Source: an uncultured Mucilaginibacter sp.
GTDB taxonomy: Bacteria > Bacteroidota > Bacteroidia > Sphingobacteriales > Sphingobacteriaceae
DNA: 56,725 nt
Direction: 5' to 3'
Assembly: GCF_946481715.1 (NCBI RefSeq)
Contig: NZ_CAMLOV010000011.1
Span: 1-56,725 of the forward strand
In this document: positions 1 through 8,164 of the stretch, piece after piece
Position numbering within the stretch: position 1 is the first letter of the stretch
How the letters are laid out: every line of letters begins with the position of its first letter
Notes under the pieces: generated by a model
What the model saw: only the letters and a program-made list of their open reading frames with translations
Databases searched by the model: none
Told to the model about the DNA's origin: nothing
Made by a program: the position numbers and the translations under genes

Positions 1-109
1 TGCAGCTTGGTAAAGTACTCCACTGGTGGCAGATAGAACATCGGAAAAACAGCACCATTCTCAATCATATATATTTTTTATGTTTGTGGCAGCAAAATTG
101 GTTAAAATA

Positions 110-994
110 ATGTTAAAAAAGGCGGCCGACAGCATAGGTATATTTTTTTGGTACCTCTTCTCATTATTGCCGTTCTGGTTCCTGTATATCATCTCCGATG
201 GGTTGTATCTGCTGATATACTATGTGGCAAAATACCGCCGCCGCGTAGTTTACGATAACCTTAAAAACTCCTTTCCTGATAAAAGAGAGGCCGAGCGGCT
301 TAAAATTGAGAAGCAGTACTTTAGGTATATGGCCGATTTGCTGGTAGAAACTTTTAAGATGATCAGTATATCCGAAAAGGACCTACGTGCCCGCATGCAC
401 ATGAAGAACCCCGAAATTGTAGAACATTACTTTAAGCAGGGCAAAAGCATTATCGCCGCGGCCGGCCACTATGGAAACTGGGAAATGTCGGCACTGGCTT
501 TTGGGTTACTTACCAAAAACAAAACTATTATTGTTTATAAACCGCTTACGAACCCCCGGTTCGATGCTTTTTTAAATAAGCAGCGCGCAAGGTTTGGGTC
601 GATGTTGGTGACCATGAAACAAACTTTGCGTACTATTATCTCCCTGAAAAACGAGCGTATAGTAAGCGTATTGGCATCCGACCAAACACCCGGAATAAAC
701 GAGGTTAACTACTTCACTAAGTTCCTGAACCAGCCTACGGCGGTATTTTTAGGTATTGAAAAGATTGCAAAAATGACAGATGCGGCAGTAGTGTTTTATA
801 GGATAGAACGTGTAAAACGAGGCTATTATACTTACGAACTGGTGCCGCTGATAGATAACCCAAAAGATACTGCTGAGTACGAGATTACCAACACACACGT
901 AGCTTACCTGGATAAGCAGATAAACGAAACCCCACAATATTGGCTGTGGAGCCACAAACGCTGGAAGTTTAAGCCGGAGGATTTTAAACGATGA
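110..994 (+). CDS. LpxL/HtrB-like lysophospholipid (lipid A) acyltransferase
   Basis: Inner-membrane acyltransferase of the lipid A late-acyltransferase family, which moves an acyl chain onto a lipid A precursor. Seen: a hydrophobic N-terminal segment (about residues 10-40), the catalytic block HYGNWE at about residues 120-125 (HX4E form), and the family C-terminal block QYWLWSHKRWKF. In-frame ATGs also occur at 26 and 80. I prefer 110 because MLKKAADS leads straight into the membrane anchor, whereas the upstream 28 residues are polar and unlike the family. About 294 residues is the usual size. The last four bases overlap the next gene (ATGA), so the two are probably translated together in a cell-envelope unit. 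Confidence 0.85.
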   Translation: MLKKAADSIGIFFWYLFSLLPFWFLYIISDGLYLLIYYVAKYRRRVVYDNLKNSFPDKREAERLKIEKQYFRYMADLLVETFKMISISEKDLRARMHMKNPEIVEHYFKQGKSIIAAAGHYGNWEMSALAFGLLTKNKTIIVYKPLTNPRFDAFLNKQRARFGSMLVTMKQTLRTIISLKNERIVSVLASDQTPGINEVNYFTKFLNQPTAVFLGIEKIAKMTDAAVVFYRIERVKRGYYTYELVPLIDNPKDTAEYEITNTHVAYLDKQINETPQYWLWSHKRWKFKPEDFKR

Positions 995-2031
995 GTACTA
1001 ATCCAAAAGTTGCCGTTGTGATACTCAACTGGAACGGGTTGAAACACCTGGAGCAGTTTTTACCGGGCGTACTGGCATCAACCTATCCCAACCTCGATGT
1101 TATCGTTGGTGATAATGCCTCTACCGACGGCTCCGTTCTGTTTTTGCAAAGCAGGTATCCTACGGTAACAATAATTGAGAACGGAGAGAACTACGGCTTT
1201 ACAGGCGGTTATAACCGTGTACTGGCAAAAGTAGAGGCTGATTATTATGTGCTGCTAAATTCGGATGTAGAAGTTACGCCCGGCTGGATAGAGCCTGTTA
1301 TTGCCCTGATGGAAAGCGACGAAGCCATTGCTGCTGCCGGCCCAAAACTCAAGTCCTTCGCACAAAAAACACATTTTGAATATGCCGGGGCCGCAGGTGG
1401 CTTTATCGACCGCTTTGGTTACCCGTTTTGCCGCGGGCGGGTATTTGATGTGCTGGAAGAGGACAACGGCCAGTATGATACCCAGGGCGAGGTCTTTTGG
1501 GCATCGGGCGCCGCACTGTTCATTAAAAAGAAATTATGGGATGCGGCCGGCGGTTTTGACGATAGCTTCTTTGCCCACATGGAGGAGATAGACCTGTGCT
1601 GGCGTTTAAAAAATATGGGTTACAAAGTGGTGTACTGTCCGCAATCCACCGTTTACCATGTTGGCGGCGGTACCCTGAATGCGGAAAGCCCGTTTAAAAC
1701 TTACCTCAACTTCCGCAACAACTTATTGCTGTTAAAAAATAACCTGCCGTTTTGGAAAGCTTTTTGGACAATCAGCATCCGTTTTTGGCTGGATTTGCTG
1801 GCATTGGTAAAATTCCTTGCCGATGGTAAAAGCAAAAATGCCTGGGCAATAAGTAAAGCACACCGCAATTTTGTAAGAAAATTGTTTGTTAACGCTAAAG
1901 GTAAAAGGTTGAAGGTAAAAGGCAATAGCTCCAAAACGCTCACCGGTTATTACTCTCGCAGTATTGTTTGGGATTTTTTTGTAGGGAAGAAGAGGAAGTT
2001 TAGCGAGTTGGTGGGGAATGCGCTGAAGTAA
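991..2031 (+). CDS. Family 2 glycosyltransferase (WbbL/rhamnosyltransferase-like)
   Basis: Inverting GT-A glycosyltransferase, probably adding a sugar to a lipid-linked or surface glycan. Seen: N-terminal nucleotide-binding strand VVILNWNG, DNASTDGS at 41-48, the metal-binding NSD at 90-92, and the acceptor/catalytic region FAHMEEIDLCWRL around 194-206. A hydrophobic, possibly membrane-associated helix lies at about 255-277 and a basic tail follows. The start overlaps the stop of the upstream acyltransferase by four bases, indicating coupling and a shared envelope role. The sugar donor and acceptor cannot be told from sequence. Confidence 0.88.
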   Translation: MSTNPKVAVVILNWNGLKHLEQFLPGVLASTYPNLDVIVGDNASTDGSVLFLQSRYPTVTIIENGENYGFTGGYNRVLAKVEADYYVLLNSDVEVTPGWIEPVIALMESDEAIAAAGPKLKSFAQKTHFEYAGAAGGFIDRFGYPFCRGRVFDVLEEDNGQYDTQGEVFWASGAALFIKKKLWDAAGGFDDSFFAHMEEIDLCWRLKNMGYKVVYCPQSTVYHVGGGTLNAESPFKTYLNFRNNLLLLKNNLPFWKAFWTISIRFWLDLLALVKFLADGKSKNAWAISKAHRNFVRKLFVNAKGKRLKVKGNSSKTLTGYYSRSIVWDFFVGKKRKFSELVGNALK

Positions 2032-2077
2032 AGCATTTGTCATGGTGAGCCTTTCGCACCATTTCAGCCCTTCTTGT

Positions 2078-2178
2078 GTGTTATCACCAACAAGCCCGCG
2101 AAGCAAACAGATACGTAGTAACTCCGAGGCCGTTGTACTATCAGCCATTACAGGCATCCGCCTTGTTGGTGATAACAC
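2078..2178. repeat. Palindromic intergenic element with 17-bp perfect arms (family D)
   Basis: Left arm GTGTTATCACCAACAAG at 2078-2094 and its exact reverse complement at 2162-2178 flank a 67-bp core. It fills the gap between two convergent genes, so it may also end transcription. A diverged half copy (GTGTTCTCACTAACAA) lies at 17619-17634. Confidence 0.75.
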
Positions 2179-2195
2179 CAAATCAAAGGTTCCGC

Positions 2196-4727
2196 TCAAT
2201 TCCCCGTATCCGTCACATCTGTATCCGTAGGCTTTGCTTCCTCGCCAGCAGGCTTGGTGTTTTTCTTCGCTGTTTCTGCAACCACGTTATCCATTTTTAC
2301 ATGAATATCTTGCTGCGGGAATGGTATCTCTATGCCTTCCTGAGCAAAGGTGGTATAGATATCCGACAGTATCCGGCTTTTGAGCGACAACCAGGTACTA
2401 ATATCCGCCGCCCAAAACAATAACCGAAAATCAACAGAACTTTGGTTAAGATTATGCACAAATACTAGCGGGGCTGGGTCGTTCATAATATCATCCCGGT
2501 TGCAAAGCAGGCTAGTTAAGGTGTTTTTAACCTTTTCAATATCCGAACCGTAGGCTACACCGATAATAAGCTCGATACGGCGGTTGCTGTTACTCAGCGT
2601 CCAGTTGATCACATGGTGCGATATTAAATCTCCATTAGGTATAATCACCTCCGCGCCATCGCTGGTGGCAATTTTACTGCTGCGGATACCAATTTCCATA
2701 ATGGTGCCGCTGCGGTTATCCACTTCAATGATATCGCCTATCTGTATCGGTTTCTCAAAAGCCAGTATCAAGCCCGATACCAGGTTGTTTACAATATTTT
2801 GCAAGCCAAAGCCGATACCGATACCAAAGGCACTGATGATGATGGTTATTTTATCGAGCGGGAAGCCGGAGGCAGCTACTGCCAATAAAAACCCAACCGC
2901 AAATACCGCCAGCTTAATAAGCAGGGTAGAGGTCCGGTTCTTCTTTTTCAGTACGTCGATATCTGTTGCGCTTTTACCTGCTACATCATACAGGTAACTG
3001 ATGATCTTGGCTGCTACGGATGACAGCCATATCACTGCAATAAATATAATGATGCTTTGAAAGGTGAACTGCGTATTAGTGCCGCCCAGGCTGCGGCTTT
3101 CGGTCAAAAAGTTTTTTATATAATCAAATACTACATCTTCAATACTTAGGTTTTGGGTAAGCATTATCAGCCAAAGCACGCTTGCCAGTACCGTTAATAT
3201 ACTGCGGAACTTGGTTTGCAGCATCTTGAAATCAATGAACGAACTTAAACTGTTGCTATTTTTATTTGCCTCCAACTGCATAAAGAGGCTCTGCATAATA
3301 ATTTGCACCAGGTAATACATGCCTAAGGCCAGCCACAAGTTATAAACTGCCGTAACGCTAATGATTTTTGAGAGCGTTACCCTGCCAAAAATATTGCATA
3401 AAGCCGACACGCCGAGCAGCAAAATGAACACCTGAAGGATTGTTTTTGTATAGGGAAGGTAATCTTCGGGTGCGTTTTTTACGTCGCGGAAAAACCGGAT
3501 GCTAAAAAAGCCGGCAACCAGGGCCAGTAGTAAAACAATAACCCTATCGGTATTGCTCACCTCTACAAAAAGGTTGCTAAAGCTATAAACTAATGTAAGG
3601 CAAAACAATATAGCAAGGTATTTAAACAAACCTTGCGGGCAAGTTTGCCTTACCAAATAAAGTATAGATGCTGTAAGCACTGTAAAAAATATCTCCAGCA
3701 CCACCACGGGCGGATGATCGTAAAAATTGGGTACGATGGCGAAGGCCACTATCATTGCCGATGCTACCGGGTAAAGCGAAACATATTTAGCATGACTAAA
3801 AACCGTGTGCGGCGATTCTTTTATCCGTAACAACTTACGCCGGTTGGCGTATATCCAGGTATAAAAAAGTATCAATATCAACAGGCCTGCAAAATGGATC
3901 AGCGGGTCGCGGGCGGCAAAAAAAGTAAGCAATTTGGTATTCATGTTCACCGTTTTACTCAGTGCCGTGCGGAAGGTACTTTCGGTGTTTTGGTCCATTT
4001 CCCAAATGCTGTTATCTTCGTCGGATAGGGCGGAAATGCTGAACTCGCGTATCTTTAAGTCTATCTGGTCGCGCAGGTCAATCAAAGCGATATAAACTGA
4101 TGTTGCCCGGTTTTGCAGTGCCCCAATTTTAAGCAACAGCTTTTTATTGGTAGTATCCAGCCGTTTGTATTTGCTGTCTATCGCTATTTTTTGTATCAGG
4201 AAAGAGGTTGCCAGTGCACTATCGGCAGGTACCATATGCAGGCTCGAATCGCGGCCCATGGCCGAAAGCTCGTTTTGGTTCTGCACCAATTTGTTGTTAA
4301 TAACAGCAAGCCGTTCCTGGTAAATATCCAATTGGTCGTCGCTACGGGTAAGGATATCGCGGATGGCATACAGGTAGCGCAGCGTGCTGCTACGGTCGTT
4401 ATCAATCAGGGTTTTTATAAGCCCTATGCGCTTTTCAAATGTGGGTAGTTTTTGGTTGATATCAACCGTATCGATATTGCGCGAAAGGCTGGTTTTTATT
4501 TGGTTGAACGAGGCAGTATAGTATTCTATTTTTTGCAGCAGCCCGTTAATGGAGGTATCCGACTTGCGGAAGCTCCGCAGCATAGAATCGCGTTTTAGGA
4601 TAGTTTGACGGAGCGAATCGCGGACGCTTAGCTTCTTAGCTTTCTTAACGGATTGCGCAAAGGTACCAGCTGTAAATAACGTTAATATGAACAGGAGAGG
4701 AGCGGCGATTTTCAGTGATCTATTCAT
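2196..4727 (-). CDS. Large MscS-family mechanosensitive channel
   Basis: Tension-gated channel of the inner membrane, 843 residues. Seen: a signal peptide (about 1-24), a periplasmic helical and coiled-coil region rich in charged residues (about 30-265), a multi-helix membrane region (about 275-640), then the MscS core: pore-lining FGLQNIVNNLVSG near 645-657, the beta domain (KPIQIGDIIEV, IIPNGDLI) and the alpha/beta domain to about 800. The tail is acidic and low-complexity. The architecture resembles MscK/YbiO-type long MscS proteins. It stands alone, convergent with the glycosyltransferase. The ion and gating range are not predictable from sequence. Confidence 0.9.
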   Translation of the reverse strand: MNRSLKIAAPLLFILTLFTAGTFAQSVKKAKKLSVRDSLRQTILKRDSMLRSFRKSDTSINGLLQKIEYYTASFNQIKTSLSRNIDTVDINQKLPTFEKRIGLIKTLIDNDRSSTLRYLYAIRDILTRSDDQLDIYQERLAVINNKLVQNQNELSAMGRDSSLHMVPADSALATSFLIQKIAIDSKYKRLDTTNKKLLLKIGALQNRATSVYIALIDLRDQIDLKIREFSISALSDEDNSIWEMDQNTESTFRTALSKTVNMNTKLLTFFAARDPLIHFAGLLILILFYTWIYANRRKLLRIKESPHTVFSHAKYVSLYPVASAMIVAFAIVPNFYDHPPVVVLEIFFTVLTASILYLVRQTCPQGLFKYLAILFCLTLVYSFSNLFVEVSNTDRVIVLLLALVAGFFSIRFFRDVKNAPEDYLPYTKTILQVFILLLGVSALCNIFGRVTLSKIISVTAVYNLWLALGMYYLVQIIMQSLFMQLEANKNSNSLSSFIDFKMLQTKFRSILTVLASVLWLIMLTQNLSIEDVVFDYIKNFLTESRSLGGTNTQFTFQSIIIFIAVIWLSSVAAKIISYLYDVAGKSATDIDVLKKKNRTSTLLIKLAVFAVGFLLAVAASGFPLDKITIIISAFGIGIGFGLQNIVNNLVSGLILAFEKPIQIGDIIEVDNRSGTIMEIGIRSSKIATSDGAEVIIPNGDLISHHVINWTLSNSNRRIELIIGVAYGSDIEKVKNTLTSLLCNRDDIMNDPAPLVFVHNLNQSSVDFRLLFWAADISTWLSLKSRILSDIYTTFAQEGIEIPFPQQDIHVKMDNVVAETAKKNTKPAGEEAKPTDTDVTDTGN

Positions 4728-4842
4728 GCAGGGCTTTTCAAAGTCGAAATCTAAATGTGCGATTTGGATTTACTGCGTAAAACCAAGTCTGTTCATGATT
4801 GTTTTAAAAGGCCTATAATCCCGAATTGAGAAGTTAGTGCCT

Positions 4843-5199
4843 CTATTCGTCGTCTTTATGAGAAGTAATCGAATTGAAGAAATCTGTTGCCCACGTTATA
4901 TCATTTTTCTCCTTGACAGTAATTACGCATACAAGCACTTTGTTTTTATGCTTTTTAAATCCCTTCAAATGCCACCCATCGGCATCTTCCTTTATGGTTG
5001 TCCCGATATTATCGCCAATTTGAAAAACGTTGCCGCCGGAGATAGTTAGCACAGAAAAGTAAATTACTTTGCTTGTATCTTCGTTTACGTATTGGATAGA
5101 ATCGTTATTGTGAATTCTTTTAAAACCATCAATATCGTTAATGTTCCAACCCTTTAGCCTTGAATTATTCTTGTCGGTTTTTCGGAGCCAGTTAAACAT
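4843..5199 (-). CDS. Hypothetical protein, 118 residues
   Basis: Not recognised. A small soluble protein with no signal peptide or membrane segment. It is rich in Asn, Asp, Lys and Ile and has alternating strand-like stretches (VIYFSVLTISGG, KVLVCVITVKE). The middle resembles a small alpha/beta or beta-barrel domain, but I cannot name a family. Its start lies 15 bp from the stop of aroQ on the same strand, so it may be cotranscribed behind aroQ. The coding call rests on an uninterrupted frame, a plausible ATG and sensible composition. Confidence 0.6.
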   Translation of the reverse strand: MFNWLRKTDKNNSRLKGWNINDIDGFKRIHNNDSIQYVNEDTSKVIYFSVLTISGGNVFQIGDNIGTTIKEDADGWHLKGFKKHKNKVLVCVITVKEKNDITWATDFFNSITSHKDDE

Positions 5200-5214
5200 C
5201 CAAAAAAAATTAAT

Positions 5215-5631
5215 TTAAATCAAAAAACTCTCGATAGCCAACCTGTACGAATGCATACCAAAACCGGCAATAACCCCCTTGCAATTACTGGCCAGCATAG
5301 AGGTATGCCTGAATTCTTCGCGCTTGTAAACATTGGAGATATGCACCTCAATCACCGGCGTATTTATGGCGGCAATAGCATCAGCAATAGCAATGGAGGT
5401 ATGGGTATAGGCACCGGCGTTCATTACAATACCATCGTATGTAAAGCCAACTTCGTGTAGTTTATTGATAATTTCGCCCTCAACATTACTTTGGTAATAA
5501 CTAATGCTGATGTTTGTAAAATGCTTTTGCAATTCGGTTAAATAGTCCTCAAAACTTGCGCTGCCATAAATAGATTTTTCGCGTACGCCAAGCAGGTTTA
5601 AATTTGGGCCGTTTATAATTTGTATATTCAT
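5215..5631 (-). CDS. aroQ: 3-dehydroquinate dehydratase, type II
   Basis: Catalyses 3-dehydroquinate to 3-dehydroshikimate in the shikimate pathway; a cytosolic dodecamer in characterised members. Seen: IINGPNLNLLG at 5-15, catalytic Arg17 and Tyr22 (REKSIYG), NAGAYTHTS, and the substrate loop EVHISNV with its His. I start at the ATG at 5631. The frame extends to a TTG at 5640, but that codon sits inside a TAAGTTTG -7 box (5644-5637), so it is upstream of the transcript. The mRNA is then almost leaderless. At 138 residues it is of normal length. Divergent from xerD. Confidence 0.95.
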   Translation of the reverse strand: MNIQIINGPNLNLLGVREKSIYGSASFEDYLTELQKHFTNISISYYQSNVEGEIINKLHEVGFTYDGIVMNAGAYTHTSIAIADAIAAINTPVIEVHISNVYKREEFRHTSMLASNCKGVIAGFGMHSYRLAIESFLI

Positions 5632-5636
5632 TTGTT

Positions 5637-5644
5637 TCAAACTT
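5637..5644 (-). promoter_or_regulatory. Bacteroidota -7 element for aroQ
   Basis: TAAGTTTG read on the minus strand fits TAnnTTTG exactly and ends 5 bp before the aroQ ATG. No clear -33 partner was picked out. It decides the aroQ start against the upstream TTG. Confidence 0.55.
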
Positions 5645-5672
5645 AGGTATAAATCATCAAAACTAAAATCTA

Positions 5673-6572
5673 TTGAAGTGGGCAGCGGCGATAAAAGGTT
5701 TTAAGGCTTATCTGAAGCTGGAGCGGAGCCTGGCCGGCAACTCGGTTGAAGCTTATAGTAGAGATTTAGAAAAACTATATCAATACGCTGATTCACTGGT
5801 AGATAAGAAATCGCCTAAAGATTTTTCTTTACACGATTTGCGCCAATTTATTACCTGGGTGAACGAGTTGGGTATGATACCTTCCACCCAATCGCGTATT
5901 ATCTCGGGTATTAAAGCCTTTTATAAATATTTGTTAATGGAGGACTACATCAAGTCCGATCCGTCGGAATTATTGGAGACGCCACGAATACAACGCAAAC
6001 TTCCGGATACCCTTAGCGTGGAAGAAATTAATCTCATCATCGGAGCAATTGACCTTTCCAAGCCGGAAGGAGCCCGCAACAAGGCCATGCTGGAAGTGCT
6101 TTACGGCTGCGGGCTGCGTGTATCTGAATTGACTGAACTACGCCTTTCCAATCTTTTCCCCGAAATAGAATTTATAAAAGTAACCGGCAAAGGCAGCAAA
6201 GAACGGTTGGTCCCCATTGGTGGGGAAGCCATCCGCGCGCTGAAAATATGGACGGAATTGGTAAGGGTACACATCCCCATCAAAAAAGGAGAGGAGGACT
6301 TGGTGTTCCTGAACCGGCGGGGCAGCAGGCTAAGCCGGGTTTATGTTTTTTTAATGATAAAAGAGTTGGCGGTCACCGTCGGTTTAAAAAAGAAGATCAG
6401 CCCGCATACCTTCCGGCATTCGTTCGCCACCCACCTGGTGGAGGGTGGCGCCGACCTGCGCGCCGTGCAAGAAATGCTGGGGCACGAGAGCATCACCACA
6501 ACCGAGATTTATACCCACCTGGACAGGCAATATCTAAAAAGCACCATTATCAGCTACCACCCCCGTAATTAG
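5673..6572 (+). CDS. xerD: XerC/D-type tyrosine recombinase
   Basis: Site-specific recombinase that resolves chromosome dimers at dif with FtsK. Seen: an N-terminal SAM-like core-binding domain (1-95) and a catalytic domain with the full set Arg149, Lys173, His245, Arg248, His271 and Tyr280 (IYTH). The start is TTG at 5673. No ATG or GTG fits in frame nearby, and this start gives 299 residues, the family norm. The gene is housekeeping rather than part of an integron or phage, since no attachment site or cargo is visible. The divergent aroQ start is only 41 bp away, so both promoters must be compact. Confidence 0.92.
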   Translation: MKWAAAIKGFKAYLKLERSLAGNSVEAYSRDLEKLYQYADSLVDKKSPKDFSLHDLRQFITWVNELGMIPSTQSRIISGIKAFYKYLLMEDYIKSDPSELLETPRIQRKLPDTLSVEEINLIIGAIDLSKPEGARNKAMLEVLYGCGLRVSELTELRLSNLFPEIEFIKVTGKGSKERLVPIGGEAIRALKIWTELVRVHIPIKKGEEDLVFLNRRGSRLSRVYVFLMIKELAVTVGLKKKISPHTFRHSFATHLVEGGADLRAVQEMLGHESITTTEIYTHLDRQYLKSTIISYHPRN

Positions 6573-6573
6573 G

Positions 6574-7098
6574 TTATTCACCCACTTTCTGCTGATCGGG
6601 CACTTCGTTTGGCCCGGGGATATTAACGTCTGCACCATCGGCAGTACCTTCCTGGTAACTTACTTCAGATTCATTTTTATTATCGGCTGCATCAGCAACA
6701 TCCGGGTCGTCCTCCTTTGTTGGCCCGGTGTTCTCGGTATCCGATTGGCCGGTTTTTGCGGCATCGGCTGCCTGGGTATAATTAGGTTGCCCCAATTGGT
6801 TGGGATCTTTAAAATTATTGTTTTCGGGATGCTCGTCAGATGGTTCGGTCCGGGCAAAGTAGCCGTTGGTATTGCCCGCTAATTGCGATGGGTTATTCTT
6901 GTCGTCGCCCGACGGCGTGTTGCTGTTTTCGCCAAAACGCTGCCCGCCTGCGGGTGAGCCTTCCAAACCCGGCTCATCGCCTTGTTTTTCTTCATCGCCA
7001 CTTCCAAACAGGAATGTACGGCGCAGGTCTTTTTCTTCCAGGTTATCGTCGTCCTTTACCTCGTATGCGTGTGGCTGTGTATTTTCGTTGAGTTCCAT
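6574..7098 (-). CDS. Acidic, low-complexity (disordered) protein
   Basis: Not recognised. 174 residues dominated by Asp, Glu, Asn, Gly, Pro and Thr, with no signal peptide, membrane helix or Cys and very few hydrophobic residues, so it is probably intrinsically disordered and strongly acidic. The N-terminal portion (about 1-35, with KDLRRTFLFGSGDEE) is the only part with any hydrophobic core and may be the conserved piece. It converges on xerD with one base between the stop codons. Function is unknown; a stress or osmotic role is possible, but nothing in the sequence shows it. Confidence 0.6.
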   Translation of the reverse strand: MELNENTQPHAYEVKDDDNLEEKDLRRTFLFGSGDEEKQGDEPGLEGSPAGGQRFGENSNTPSGDDKNNPSQLAGNTNGYFARTEPSDEHPENNNFKDPNQLGQPNYTQAADAAKTGQSDTENTGPTKEDDPDVADAADNKNESEVSYQEGTADGADVNIPGPNEVPDQQKVGE

Positions 7099-7304
7099 TT
7101 TGTTTATAGATTGATGTATGAGATAAAGGATCGGCGAGTGGATTTTGTTTGTGTTTTTTAATTAGAAGTTAATTCAATGGCGATTTTACCGCGGAGAGCG
7201 CGGAATTAGGGAACGCAGCGTTCGCCGAGCCTGCATTTTTGAGCAGGCCGAAGCTGAAATTCGTGAAATTCGATTGAATTAGTGAGAATTCGCGTTCTTT
7301 CAAT

Positions 7305-7312
7305 TAGTTTTG
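7305..7312 (+). promoter_or_regulatory. -7 element before the CoA-transferase genes
   Basis: TAGTTTTG fits TAnnTTTG and lies 19 bp before the ATG at 7332. No good -33 box stands at the right spacing. The rest of 7099-7304 holds a short GCCTGC/GCAGGC hairpin near 7230-7251 and nothing else that I recognise. Confidence 0.5.
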
Positions 7313-7331
7313 CGCCAACCAATTATTTACC

Positions 7332-8033
7332 ATGAATAAAGTTGTGAGCGGCGCCGATGAGGCCATCCGCGATATAGAAGACGGCATGACACTCATGCTG
7401 GGGGGCTTTGGCATGTGTGGCCTGCCCGAAAAATGCATATTAGCTTTAGTAAAAAAGGGTGTAAAAAACCTTACCTGTATATCCAACAATGCCGGTGTTG
7501 ACGATTTTGGCATCGGGCTGTTATTGCACCAGCACCAGGTTAAGAAAATGATATCCTCCTACGTAGGCGAGAATGCCATCTTCGAGCGCCAACTACTTAG
7601 CGGCGAACTGGAAGTGGAGCTTATTCCACAAGGTACTTTGGCTACCCGGTGCATGGCAGCCGGCTATGGAATGCCCGCCATTTTCACGCCCGCCGGCATC
7701 GGCACCGAAGTAGCTATCGGCAAAGAAGTACGTAACTTTAATGGTAAAGATTACCTGATGGAAATGGCCTTCGATGCAGATTTCGCCATAGTAAAGGCCT
7801 GGAAAGGCGACAGGATGGGTAACCTGGTGTACCGTTCTACCGCGCGTAACTTCAACCCGGTAATGGCCATGGCAGGCAAAATAACCATTGCCGAAGTGGA
7901 GGAATTAGTTGAGCCCGGTGAATTAGACCCGGATAACGTGCATACGCCGGGGATATACGTGCATAGGATATTTCAGGGCCAAGACTACGAAAAACGTATT
8001 GAACAGAGGACGGTTCGTAAACGGGAAGAATAG
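7332..8033 (+). CDS. scoA: 3-oxoacid CoA-transferase, subunit A
   Basis: Alpha subunit of a succinyl-CoA:3-ketoacid (or acetate:acetoacetate-type) CoA-transferase, which moves CoA between acids in ketone-body or amino-acid breakdown. Seen: the glycine-rich family I signature GGFGMCGLPE at 24-33, and the conserved TFTPAGIGTE-like stretch (FTPAGIGTEVA). At 233 residues it is normal. The beta subunit follows after 131 bp. The gap is filled by a palindromic repeat, probably a later insertion into a two-gene operon. The exact acyl donor is not decidable from sequence. Confidence 0.92.
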   Translation: MNKVVSGADEAIRDIEDGMTLMLGGFGMCGLPEKCILALVKKGVKNLTCISNNAGVDDFGIGLLLHQHQVKKMISSYVGENAIFERQLLSGELEVELIPQGTLATRCMAAGYGMPAIFTPAGIGTEVAIGKEVRNFNGKDYLMEMAFDADFAIVKAWKGDRMGNLVYRSTARNFNPVMAMAGKITIAEVEELVEPGELDPDNVHTPGIYVHRIFQGQDYEKRIEQRTVRKREE

Positions 8034-8050
8034 CAGTATTAAATCCATCG

Positions 8051-8146
8051 CGTGATTGCGAGGAACTAAGCAATCTCTACGCAGGACAAGCAAGCGCGCA
8101 AAGCGGCTCTGCCAACTTAGAGATTGCTTCGTTCCTTATAATGACG
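8051..8146. repeat. Palindromic REP-like repeat, family A copy 1
   Basis: Left arm 8051-8079 starts CGTGATTGCGAGGAACTAAG. The right arm, 8118-8146, reads as its near reverse complement and ends ATAATGACG. Arms carry several mismatches, so this is the most decayed of the three copies (others at 17499-17594 and 38111-38209). It splits the two CoA-transferase subunit genes. Confidence 0.85.
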
Positions 8147-8164
8147 TGGTTAATAATAACATCA

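Noticed and set aside
26..109. Upstream starts (26 and 80) for the LpxL-like acyltransferase
   Set aside because: The added residues are polar and unlike the family; ATG 110 leads directly into the membrane anchor.
1..109. Tail of an upstream gene at the window start
   Set aside because: All three plus-strand frames close within about 110 bases, but none shows a recognisable C-terminus.
1732..2199. 155-codon minus-strand frame over the glycosyltransferase end and the family D repeat
   Set aside because: Half lies antisense to a conserved gene and half in a repeat; no protein-like pattern.
5673..6572. xerD as an integrase of a mobile island
   Set aside because: Full-length housekeeping XerC/D type with no tRNA, attachment site or cargo genes nearby.
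8051..8146. Palindromic repeats as a CRISPR array
   Set aside because: The repeats are single dispersed hairpins with no regular repeat-spacer pattern and no cas genes.
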